Below, piece after piece: positions 9,401 to 17,000 of a stretch of 17,811 nt of DNA. The stretch lies in the NCBI GenBank assembly GCA_903835145.1, contig CAILMA010000372.1, positions 1 through 17,811 on the forward strand, given 5' to 3'. The first letter of the stretch is position 1. Each line of letters begins with the position of its first letter. The notes under the pieces are model-generated. The model made no database searches. It saw nothing but the letters and a program-made list of their open reading frames with translations, and had not been told where the DNA came from. The stretch is from an uncultured Bacteroidota bacterium. Lineage in GTDB: Bacteria; Bacteroidota; Bacteroidia; Chitinophagales; Chitinophagaceae. The position numbers and the translations under genes are program-made.

Positions 9401-10761
9401 ACCTCTACTACATTCGAAGTACTTGTACCACCGCTGGAAGAGCAGGAAACCGTACATTGGAAATAGGTAGTCGAAGACTCGTTTTCTGAATAATTATAAT
9501 TGGTTGCACCGGAAATGTTTGACCAGCCACCTGTACCTGTGGTAGATGTCTGCCACTGGAAAGAAATACCCATACCGTAAGAGGAACCTTGAAGGGCCAC
9601 CGTGAATGGCATACCCGTGCTACATACTGAGTTGTTGCTGGCTATGGCATTTCCGGTTGAGGGAGTTCCTGTACAAGGCACGATTTCACGTATTCTGTTG
9701 TTGTTATAATCAGCTATAAATAAGTCTCCAAGGGAGTTCGTTGCCAAGGCAAACGGAGTGTTTATTTTGGCTGCCGTTGCCGCTCCACCATCGCCACTGA
9801 ATCCCGCTGTGCCTGTACCCGCAATAGTATATATGATACCAGCTGGAATCACCATCCTTATGCGTTGGTTGTTACCATCCGCTATATAGAGACATCCGTT
9901 TCGGTCGAAAGCAACTCCACACGGATTGGAAAGTTCTGCACCTGTTGCAAAACCACTATCTCCGCTGTATCCCGCGGTACCATTGCCCGCAAACGTTGTG
10001 ATAATACCTGATGTTGATATTTTACGGACTACGGCATTTCCTTCATCTGCGAAGTAAACATTGCCAGCTGAGTCTACAACAAGGTTGCCATTTACCTGAC
10101 GAATCTCTGCTGCTGTTGCTGCGCCGCCATCACCTGTGTAGCCAGCTGTGCCATTACCAGCAATAGTGGTAATCACGCCTGAAGTGCTTACTTTTCTTAT
10201 GCGGCTGTTCCCCTGATCTGAAATCAAAACGTTGCCACTGCGGTCAACCGCTACAGCGTTAACTGTGCTCATATGGGCAGCTGTTGCGGCACCACCATCG
10301 CCACTAAAGCCTGACGTACCGCCAGTGCCCGCGAACGTGGTTATAATACCCGAGGGACTTATTTTTCTTACACAATAGTTTGTTCCATCAGCTATATACA
10401 TGTTGTTGCTGCCATCAAAAGCCATATTCATAGGGGCTCCAAGGCGCGCAGCAGTAGCTGCACCACCATCTCCGCTATAACCGGAAGTACCGGTACCCGC
10501 AAAAGTTGTGATGACTCCTGATGTTGTGATTTTTCTTATGCGGTAATTGGCGTCAGCTACATATACATTACCACTGGCATCTACGGCCACGCCGGTAGGT
10601 AAGTTAAGGGCTGCTGATGTAGCCGCACCGCCGTCCCCACTAAATCCCGCCGAACCAGTGCCGGCATAGGTTGTAATTGTTTGCGCCCGCAGGGTATTCA
10701 GGCTTGTCATGCTTACAACAGCCAACAGGAGGGCTGCACAGAATTGTAGTGTTTGTCTCAT
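3436..10761 (-). CDS. Giant T9SS-secreted protein with two NHL propellers, GEVED domains and twelve BIG2 repeats
   Basis: This is a complete 2441-residue protein, probably exported by Sec and then across the outer membrane by the type IX system. Residues 1-27 are a signal peptide (MRQTLQF, a hydrophobic core AALLLAVV, cleavage after RAQ). Residues 28-362 are six NHL repeats. Residues 363-1086 hold three Ig-like segments (FQWQ/YQWQ motifs), two GEVED domains and one further beta-sandwich-like segment. Residues 1087-1423 are six more NHL repeats, 1424-2352 are twelve BIG2 modules, and 2353-2441 are the sorting domain. The frame is open 27 codons further upstream, but those codons overlap the promoter and would bury the signal peptide, so I start at 10761. 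A surface adhesin or matrix role is inference; no enzyme motif is visible. Confidence 0.9.
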   Translation of the reverse strand: MRQTLQFCAALLLAVVSMTSLNTLRAQTITTYAGTGSAGFSGDGGAATSAALNLPTGVAVDASGNVYVADANYRIRKITTSGVITTFAGTGTSGYSGDGGAATAARLGAPMNMAFDGSNNMYIADGTNYCVRKISPSGIITTFAGTGGTSGFSGDGGAATAAHMSTVNAVAVDRSGNVLISDQGNSRIRKVSTSGVITTIAGNGTAGYTGDGGAATAAEIRQVNGNLVVDSAGNVYFADEGNAVVRKISTSGIITTFAGNGTAGYSGDSGFATGAELSNPCGVAFDRNGCLYIADGNNQRIRMVIPAGIIYTIAGTGTAGFSGDGGAATAAKINTPFALATNSLGDLFIADYNNNRIREIVPCTGTPSTGNAIASNNSVCSTGMPFTVALQGSSYGMGISFQWQTSTTGTGGWSNISGATNYNYSENESSTTYFQCTVSCSSSGGTSTSNVVEVLHVPTCYCTPGFSSAYLSCTYYGTDISLFKVNGAAGSTLVDSSSCDGSGYKDQTILSVNLMQGTRYLSTMGTDATGGIYVNTEAWIDFNNDGYFDSTEVVGGLNVYSDRDTMTLAIPSGAALGLHRLRLVTVGETTSIVYPTMNPCTPGYNYGEARDYMVNLVSSTCSGTPSAGTATTSLSSVCASLSFALNLSGASSASGLTYQWQSSSDSASWTNITGATSVPFSTTESSAKYYRCVVSCSGTSANSAGVLVRYSSYCYCTPAYTTTNLTTACSGYHMDIAGFHLNGASGSSFYDHAACDGTGYEDRTSLSVYMSPGSTYTPTIFTGTTYEMHVQTWIDFNNDGVFESTESVGGYNNYVDSIAYTLTIPSGAATGTHRMRVVTVYSSPSYPSLDPCASGYGYGEARDYTVNVGSASPTASASPSTITFGTTGVGYCATPITTSLTASYLSPSSGNVTVTAPSGCSVSPDGSTWVSSYTISYTGGTIAATTIYVEFCPTAATTYSGCLNVSGGGLSSSLCVSVSGTGGTPCTGTPSAGTANISPSVGDSTTVFTLSLSGATSGAGITYQWQSAASSGGTYSNIAGATNATYTFTGIRANFCYKCVVSCSYSSSGSTSGYTCVTLSTGSTCSIITTIAGNGTNGDTGDGGAATAATLAGIGSLVTDAAGNVYMADGYNNVIRKISTSGTITRYAGNAAGGYSGDGGPATAAGLYAGGLAMDAAGNLYIADYTNNRVRKVSTSGIISTYAGNGTSGFSGDGGAATAAKLNNPGALAVDASNNLFIADNTNVRIRKVSPSGVITTYCGTGTSGYTGDGGAATAANITASCSMATDASGNLYLLDNTNARVRKVSTSGTITTFAGVGTAGFSGDGGAASSAMLNRPSGITVSVAGDLYISDQYNNRVRKINSSGIISSVAGTGTSGFSGDGGSATAAMLNLPTSIATNAGGDIFIGEYSNYRIRKVTAGTPSLPAITGATSVCLSSTTTLADSISGGTWSSANSSIASVSTGGVVRGNSVGTTTISYTVSNTCGSSTVVKSMSVISTPYAGVLSGPTTVCVGSTITIADSGATGGSWSSSNTTVASVNSSGVVSGITAGTATISYIVSTSCGTASATKTITVSPATRVSAIAGSSSVCVGSSIILNDSVSGGTWTSSSTSLATVTSGGVVWGVSAGAVAITYTLTTSCGTAAAVKTLSVTGAPSVPAITGASSVCVGGTTTLSDASSGGTWVSSNTSVASIGSASGVVTGITAGTATITYTVTNSCGSTSVTMGITVLAAPATPGTISGASSVCTGASTTFTEGSTGGAWTSSSTAVATVNSSGVVTGVTAGTATISYTISNSCGSASATKAITVNAAPSAGTITGTTTVCAGRTTTLTDAASGGTWSSSNTAVATINTAGVVGGVGAGTAIITYTVTNVCGTATSTVTITVNPLPIAGTVSGAAAVCPAGIITLTDAVTGGVWSSSNTAAATVSSSGTVGGVATGSTTISYTVTNSCGTVAATKTVSVGSVASAGTIAGPSSLCVGTAINLTDTTAGGTWSSSNPAVATVNSSGHVTGLSVGTIAISYTIATTCGSASTGRVVSVGSFPTAGSITGPTGVCTGTSITLSDATTGGSWLSSNTAIATVVSSTGVVRGVSAGTVTISYYVSSSCATAIATSTITVSASSSAGAITGLGSVCAGATIALADTSAGGTWSSSNAAKATVSATGVVTGVSAGAVTISYAMTGGCGTALVTKAVTVNPLPAVSTISGSSSVCVGATTTFTDSATGGAWLSSNTAIATVTTTGVVSGVAAGTATITYFITNACGTSRITKTITVQTLTAGLLSGPASVVAGAVITVTSTVAGGTWASANTSIVTVSTTGGMVTGVAAGTDTLLYTISNSCGTATGRKIITVSAHREEPAPGINTTSGETGTVQLYPNPNNGSFTLEIPGNPASIKVIVTDLAGRTMDVKNSTDRTILFDISTYASGTYLLNIFADDKVYSRKVVKD
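3439..3705 (-). other. T9SS type A sorting domain of the first giant protein
   Basis: The last 89 residues show the three usual landmarks of the family: LYPNPNNGSFTLEI, VTDLAGR, and YASGTYLLNI followed by a basic end (YSRKVVKD). In T9SS cargo this domain directs outer-membrane translocation and is normally removed by the PorU sortase as the protein is attached to the surface. It follows the twelfth BIG2 module after a short Pro/Gly/Thr linker. Confidence 0.93.
3706..6492 (-). repeat. Array of twelve BIG2 (Ig-like) modules, first giant protein
   Basis: Twelve modules average 77 residues (about 232 bp). Each follows the pattern ITGASSVCVG, then GGTWSSSNTAVATV, SSGVVTGVAAGT, ISYTVTNSCGT and TKTITV, the signature of bacterial Ig-like group 2. 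Eleven modules keep two Cys (one in the first strand, one in the NSCGT motif) that could form a disulfide; the twelfth has lost the first (GPASVVAG). The array would form a long rod between the propeller and the sorting domain. Confidence 0.9.
6493..7503 (-). repeat. Second six-repeat NHL propeller, first giant protein
   Basis: This block of 337 residues holds six NHL repeats of about 56 residues. Each runs IITTYAGNGT, GFSGDGGAATAA, LNNPGALAVDASNNLFIAD, NNRVRKVSTSG. Six NHL repeats close one six-bladed beta-propeller in known structures. The fourth blade is the least regular (SCSMATDASGNLYLLD). The block is preceded by Cys (GSTCS) and leads straight into the BIG2 array. Confidence 0.88.
7504..7815 (-). 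other. Ig-like segment before the second propeller
   Basis: About 100 residues (roughly 984-1086) start PCTGTPSAGTANIS and contain ITYQWQSAASSGG, SNIAGATNATY and FCYKCVVSCSYSS. The YQWQ, SNIxGAT and CxVSC steps match the Ig-like segments at 8620-8910 and 9390-9675, so this is the third member of an intraprotein family. Boundaries are approximate. Confidence 0.7.
7815..8160 (-). other. Beta-sandwich-like segment in the first giant protein
   Basis: Residues about 868-983 read SPSTITFGTTGVG, then GNVTVTAPSGCSVSPDGSTW, SYTGGTIAATTIYVEFCPTA and TYSGCLNVSGGG, ending VSVSGTG. Segments of this pattern recur in large Bacteroidota surface proteins. I recognise the style but cannot assign a named family with confidence. 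It probably serves as a structural spacer. Confidence 0.55.
8160..8628 (-). other. Second GEVED domain, first giant protein
   Basis: Residues about 712-867 begin YCYCTPAY and contain YEDRTSLSVYMSPG, HVQTWIDFNNDGVFESTE, GTHRMRVVT and then GYGYGEARDYTVNV. This is the layout of the GEVED domain, whose namesake motif is here GEARDY. The DFNNDG acidic loop resembles a calcium-binding loop; calcium binding is inferred, not shown. Confidence 0.82.
8910..9393 (-). other. First GEVED domain, first giant protein
   Basis: Residues about 457-617 begin CYCTPGFS and contain YKDQTILSVNLMQG, TEAWIDFNNDGYFDSTE, LGLHRLRLVT and YNYGEARDYMVNL. It shares all landmarks with the copy at 8160-8628, including the variant GEARDY, so the two probably arose by duplication of an Ig-plus-GEVED unit. 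A further Ig-like segment (8628-8910, SCSGTPSAGTATTS, YQWQSSSDS) lies between them. Confidence 0.82.
9676..10680 (-). repeat. First six-repeat NHL propeller, first giant protein
   Basis: The mature N-terminus, residues 28-362, is six NHL repeats beginning TITTYAGTGSAGFSGDGG. Typical blade elements are GVAVDASGNVYVAD and RIRKITTSG. The fifth blade departs from the pattern (GDSGFATGAEL). Six repeats predict one closed propeller at the distal tip of the molecule. An Ig-like segment (9390-9675, starting CTGTPSTGNAIAS) follows. Confidence 0.88.
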
Positions 10762-10805
10762 AATATTAGGTTTGCCGGCGGTGTGCCAAAACATCAATAA
10801 GGTTA

Positions 10806-10835
10806 CAAATATATAATATTTAGCAGAAATACAAA
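10806..10835 (-). promoter_or_regulatory. Promoter of the first giant surface-protein gene
   Basis: On the minus strand TATATTTG (top-strand 10806-10813) matches the Bacteroidota -7 consensus TAnnTTTG. TTTG at 10832-10835 gives an 18-base spacer, and a TTG at 10836-10838 gives 22. Both are slightly off the usual 19-21, so the -33 assignment is uncertain. Transcription would start near 10797-10802, leaving a leader of roughly 40 bases before the ATG at 10761. Confidence 0.6.
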
Positions 10836-10855
10836 CAATCATTTGTCAGCCTAAA

Positions 10856-10907
10856 AATCAAAAAACGTATTTGATTGACAATAGAGGTCCGTTCAACTGA
10901 GTTGATT
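10856..10907. promoter_or_regulatory. Inverted and direct repeats upstream of the giant-gene promoter
   Basis: AATCAAA (10856-10862) and TTTGATT (10870-10876) form an inverted repeat with a seven-base spacer, about 20 bases upstream of the -33 element. TTGATT recurs at 10902-10907, 31 bases away from its copy at 10871. A second small inverted repeat TCAAC-TGA-GTTGA spans 10893-10905. They could be operator sites; AT-rich chance is the alternative. Confidence 0.3.
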
Positions 10908-10976
10908 AATGGTCTTTAATAAGACGTGAATATTATTCAAATAGTTGGCTTACCCGGCAGAAAATCGACTTTCATT

Positions 10977-11002
10977 TTCTTGGCTCCCTAAGCAGCCAAG
11001 AA
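10977..11002. other. Perfect 9-bp hairpin without a T-tract in the giant-gene gap
   Basis: TTCTTGGCT (10977-10985) pairs perfectly with AGCCAAGAA (10994-11002) around an eight-base loop. Neither strand has a clean T-run after it, so it is not a standard intrinsic terminator. It lies just downstream of the real terminator of the next gene and more than 140 bases upstream of the promoter at 10806-10835. It could be a backup 3'-end structure or a protein-binding site. Confidence 0.5.
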
Positions 11003-11007
11003 CATTT

Positions 11008-11046
11008 CAAAAAGAATAATGCCACGCTTTTCGGGCGCGGCATTAT
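11008..11046 (-). terminator. Terminator of the second giant surface-protein gene
   Basis: On the minus strand ATAATGCC (11039-11046) pairs with GGCATTAT (11016-11023). One mismatch and a further GCG/CGC step close a seven-base loop. TTCTTTTTGA follows, the same ten-base tail found after the terminator stem of the first giant gene. It lies 25 bases past the stop codon. Confidence 0.82.
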
Positions 11047-11070
11047 ATATAACATTAACGATGATATTAA

Positions 11071-14000
11071 TTAGTTCACAATCACCTTCTTACAGTATTT
11101 TTTACCATCCGTGGTTACATTCACGAGATAAACACCGGCTGAATAATTGGTAAGGTTGAAAGAAACAGATTTTTCATCCGTAATTTTTTCTTCAATTATC
11201 CGGCCTGCCAGGTCGCTAAGAACTATCGTGGACGTGCCGGCACCACCAGCTATTTCAACAGTAAAAGTACCTGTGCTTGGATTCGGGAATAATTTTATGT
11301 CTACAGTGTTTTCATTGCCTGAATTGTTTTCAGCAGGCATTTCTTCCCTGTGGGCTGAAACAGTGATTATTTTCCGTGCTGTAGCCGTGCCGCAACTGTT
11401 GGTTGTTGTATACGTTAGTGTATCTGTACCTGCGCTTACACCCGTAACAGAACCACCTGTGGTAACGGTTGCTTTTGCTGTATTACTGCTGGCCCATGTG
11501 CCACCGGCTATTGTACTCGATACAGTTATCATGGCTCCCGTAGCAACAGTTGATGGACCAGACAACAAGCCTGCGGAAAGTGTCTGTACGTTGATAGCCT
11601 TGGTAATGGTAGCCGTTCCACATGCATTAGAAACAAAGTAGGTGATGATAGCAGACCCTGTAGCTACGCCAGTAACTACTCCTCCGGAGTTAATAGTAGC
11701 AATGGAAGTATTGCTGCATATCCAGCCACCACCGGCAACCGAATCAGACAATGTGGTTGTGCTGCCGACACAAAGGCTTGATGCCCCTGCTATTGCCACA
11801 ACGGTCGGTGTTGCATTTACGGTAACTGCTTTTGTTGCAACCCCTGTACCACAGCCCGATGCCACGGAATACGAAATAATAAGTGAACCTGAGGTAACAC
11901 CTGTTACCACCCCTGTAGCGGAAACAGTAGCCCTTGCTGGATTGCTGCTGCTCCAGGCGCCGCCTGCTGTGCCACTGCCGGCAAGTGTTATTGTAGCCCT
12001 CGGACAAACCGTACCGAGCCCGGTAATAGCACCAGAAGCTGCTGAGGCCGTTACCGTAATAGTTGAAGTAGCGAAAGCTGTAGCACAAGAGCTGGAAACG
12101 TAGTATGATATAGTAACCGTACCTGCAGCCACTGCATGAACCACGCCGGTAGATGCAACAACGGTCGCAATTGAGGTATTGCTGCTCAGCCAGCCGCCAC
12201 CTGTAGTTGCGTCAGACAAGGCTATTGATGCACCTGTACACACTGAAGTTGGACCGGTAATAGAACCCGCATAAGGCAGGCTGCCGACATTTATAACCTT
12301 AGCTGACGTAGCAGCACCGCAACCGGTAGTTACCGTATAAGAAATAGCTACTGTACCTAATGAAAGACCGCGCACAAGGCCGGATGAATTAACCGAAGCA
12401 ATTGCTGCGTTAGAAGATGACCATGTACCACCAGTAGTAGTATCTACAAGCACCATTGCACCAGCGAGACACACATTGGTAGGGCCGGTAATAGTGCCCG
12501 CAGAAGGTGCAGTACTTACGGTAACCGTGCGTGTAGCTGAAACTGATCCGCAGCTATTTGACACAGAATAAGATATAGTTGCTGTGCCGCTGGAAACACC
12601 GGTAACAACCCCTGAAAGACTTACGGTAGCAACTGCAGAAGATGAAGTACTCCACGTGCCGCCAGAGGCCCCATCGGTAAATGGACTGGTATAACCAATA
12701 CAGATGACAGATGCACCGCTTATGGTACCAGCAGCTGCCGCAGGACTAATTGAAACATTAAATGTTGCTGTAGCTGTACTGCAACTGTTGGTTACCGAGT
12801 AAGTAATGGTTGCCGAGCCAGCTGCAACGCCGGTAACGATACCCGAGCCAGTGCCAACAGTTGCTATAGCAGTGTTGCTGCTGCTCCAGGTACCACCTGA
12901 TGCGCCATCGAGCAAGTTAGTAGTGGCACCCTGGCAAAGTGTAGAAGTACCCGTTACGGTACCGGCAGAAGGAGCTGTGCTCACTGATATTGCCTTGGTA
13001 GCTGAGGCTGTGCCGCAACTGTTGGAGACTGTATAAGAAATGACTGCAGTACCTGAACTCAATCCGGTAACAGTACCGGAGGTATTGACAGAAGCTACAG
13101 AGGACGAGGAAGAACTCCACGAACCACCGGAGCTGCCATCGCTAAGTGTAATATTAGAACCAATGCAGACTGCTGAAGGACCAGAGATTGTTCCGGCGCT
13201 ACCAGGCGCTGCATTAACGGTTATCGCCTTTACTGCAGTACCCGTGCCACATGCACCCGTAACAGTATAAGTTATGTTCACAGTACCCGCCGCAACACCG
13301 TAAACAACGCCCGATGAAGACACCGTTGCAGTAGTTGCTGAACCCGAAGTCCAGGTGCCGCCGGTTGTAGAATCTGTAAGTGAAATGTTGGCTCCCGCAC
13401 ATACCGTAGAAGGCCCGCTTATTGCGGCTGGTGTAGCATTACGCACTGTTACATTTTGGGTAACAACACCTGTGCCACAAGCACCGGACACATAATAAGA
13501 AATTGTTGCTGTCCCGCCAGATAAGCCAGTTACAGTACCTGAAGAATTGACTGTTGCTATACTGCCAGCAGATGAACTCCAAGTGCCGCCGGTTGTAGAC
13601 TCAGTAAGTGAGATATTTGCGCCCGTGCAAACAGATGAAGGACCAGAAATCGGATTAACAGTTGTTGTCCCGCCGGTAACTTTACGAACCCTTTGGTTGT
13701 TGTATTCTGCGATGTACAGGTTACCGCTTCTATCGAATTCAATGCCGTAGGGACTGTATAATTTAGCCAGAGATGCCGGGCCACCATCGCCACTGTATCC
13801 CCATGCGCCAGTTCCTGCAAAGGAAGTTATGGTGCCACCCGGGGTTATTTTGCGTATTCTTTCGTTACCAAGGTCAGAAACAAAAACGTTGCCTGCGGCA
13901 TCTACTGCAATTCCACGCGGACGACCAAACTCAGCGGCCGTTGCGGGACCACCGTCACCTGCATAGCTGGTAGTGCCATCACCTGCTATGGTAGTAATTA

Positions 14001-17000
14001 TACCTGAAGTATTCACTTTTCTCACCCGGTTACCGCCTTCTTCTACTATATATATATTACCGGTAGTGTCAACTGCTATGTCAGCCGGAGAGTAAAGTTC
14101 AGCAGCCGTGGCCGCACCACCATCTCCTGATTCGCCCGCCGTCCCGTTACCAGCCACGGTGGATATGATGCCTGAAGAATTGATCTTTCTCACCACGCCA
14201 TTGCTGGCATCAACGAAAAAGATATTGCCACGCTTGTCCAGTATCACTGCAGCAGGCGAGCCTATTTGCGCCGCTGATGCAGGGCCACCGTCACCAGTAA
14301 AGCCACCGGCGCCAGTGCCTGCAAACGTGGTAATAATGCCCGATGCAGATACTTTACGTATGCGATAATTGTCCTGGTCTGCGATATAAAGATTGCCACC
14401 AGCATCAGCAGCCACGTCGGCAGGGTAGTTCAGTTGCGCTGCTGTTGCAGGGCCACCGTCGCCGCTGAAAGAACCAGTATCGGAAGAACCAGCTACTGTA
14501 GTTATGATGCCTGAAGTACTTATTTTACGAATCCTTTGGTTGGTTAAGTCAGCAACATAAACGTTGCCACTGGTATCAAGACCTATGCCCTGAAGATAAG
14601 CAAAAGATGCGGAGGTTGCCGAGCCGCCATCGCCACTGAACCCTGTAGAGCCATTGCCTGCTATGGTTGAAATAATATTGCAGGAATAGGCATTTACCGT
14701 TACAGCAAGTGTTGCCAGTGCTGTACCGCAGGCGTTGGTAGTGGAGTAGCTAACTGTTGTTCCGCCGGCTGTAACACCATACAAAACACCAGTTGAACTG
14801 ATAGTAGCTACAGAGGTATTGCTGCTCACCCATGTGCCACCTGCGTTGAGGTCGGTAAGGGTAATATTTGCGCCAACCAGCACACCTGTTGCACCGCTTA
14901 TTGCTGCTACTGATGGTGCACCATTGTATACTTTCCTTACTCTGTTTATGCCAAAATCACAAATGTAAAGGTTCCCGGAAACGTCGGTCGTTACGCCTGT
15001 TGGCCCGGTGAGGGAACCAGCTGTTGCTATGCCGCCATCATTGAGGGACGTAGCGCCACCACCCGCATAGGTAGTAATAGTGCCAGTATTGTCTATTTTT
15101 CTGATTCTCGTGTTGTAATAGTCGGCAAAGAAGATATTACCGAAATGATCGGTTGAAACAGCTGTTGGAGCATGTATCACTGCTGCTGTTGCAGCACCGC
15201 CATCGCCCGACATGCCTGCGGTGCCTGTACCGGCAATAGTAGATATAATACCCGATGTGTTTATTTTACGGATACGGTTGTTGTTCTGATCAGCTATGTA
15301 AATGTTATTAGCTGTATCTAACGCGATGCCAAGGGGAGCATTTAATTTTGCAGCCGTTGCAGCACCGCCATCTCCGGAATAACCGGAAGATCCGCCTATA
15401 CCGCCCACTGTAGAAATGACACCAGAGGTGTTTATCTTTCTGATAATGTTGTTCCCTATTTCGCAGATATAAATATTTCCTGTAGCATCAACTGCAACGT
15501 CAACAGGCCCATTAAGCGCTGCTGCCGTAGCCTGACCACCATCGCCACTAAAGCCTGATGTACCAGTACCGGCAATTGTAGATATAATACCAGACGTGTT
15601 GATTTTACGAATCGTGTTTGCACCACCGTCAGCCACGTACACGTTACCGGCTGCATCTACTGCAACACCATATACTTCGTATACCGAAGCCGCGGTTGCA
15701 GGACCGCCATCGCCGCTGATTGAGCCAGTACCGGTACCTGCGATAGTAGAGATAATGCCCGCAGGAGTTACTTTGCGCACATAGTATTGGTCAGGTTCTA
15801 CAAAGTATACGTTGCCATATTGATCTACAGCTGCCTTTTCAGGAAAACCGATCTGTGCCGCAGTTGCTGCTCCACCGTCGTTGGTATTGCCCGGCAAGCC
15901 GTTACCAGCTATTGTGGCTATGATATTACAATTAGAAGTTGAAGATAAAGTTGTTACTGGCTTGGTTACCGTAGTGGTACCACAACCGTTGCTCACAGAA
16001 TAGCTTATGGTGGCTGTACCGGTTGCTGCGCCGTAAACTACTCCCGCAGAAGTCACAGACGCTACAGACGCAGTGCTGCTCGTCCATGTGCCCGCCGGGG
16101 TAGCATCGAGCAGGGTGATATTCGTGCCTGCATTTACATAAGAAGGGCCGGTCAGGCTGAATACGTCGGGCGTATTCGGAGTGATTTTACGAATCCTGCG
16201 GTTTATTTCATCTGCAACATATACATTGCCAGAATTGTCAACCGCAATACCCAGCGGGTAATACAGTTGCGCTGCTGTTGCTACGCCGCCATCGCCGCTA
16301 AAGCCTGATGTACTGTTACCCGCAATAGAATTTATGATGCCCTGAAGATTAATTTTACGCACTCTGTTATAAGTTTCATCGCCAAAATAAATACAGCCAT
16401 TTTTATCAACTGTAAGGCGGTAAGGAGCAATGTTGGCTGCCGTGGCTGGGCCACCATCACCGCTGAAGCCTGAAGTACCAGTACCTGCAATTGTTGTGAT
16501 AATACCTGAAGTTGATATAGACCTGATCCTGTAGTTATACCAATCGCAAATGATAATGTTACCGCTTGGGTCTATGGCCACCGATGAAGGGCTATGTAAT
16601 GTAGCAGCCGTTGCCGCGCCACCATCACCACTATATCCTGACGAGCCGGAACCCGCTATTGTGCTTATGGTACCTGATGCCGTTACTTTACGTATGCAAT
16701 GATTGACTTCTTCTGCAATGTACAGATTCCCGGCCCTGTCCACGGCTACTGATGTCGGGTAAGATAAAGTAGCTGCTGTTGCTGCTCCGCCGTCACCAGA
16801 GTATCCTGATGTGCCCAGCGTACCTGCAACCGTAGTTATAATCCCCGCCGGAGTAATTTTTCTGATTGCATTATTCCTGAAGTCAGCAATGAATACGTTG
16901 CCGCTTCTATCAACTGCTATGCCTTCAGGATTGTACAATTGAGCAGCTGTTGCTGCACCACCATCGCCCGAAGAACCCGATGTTCCGGTTCCGGCAATGG

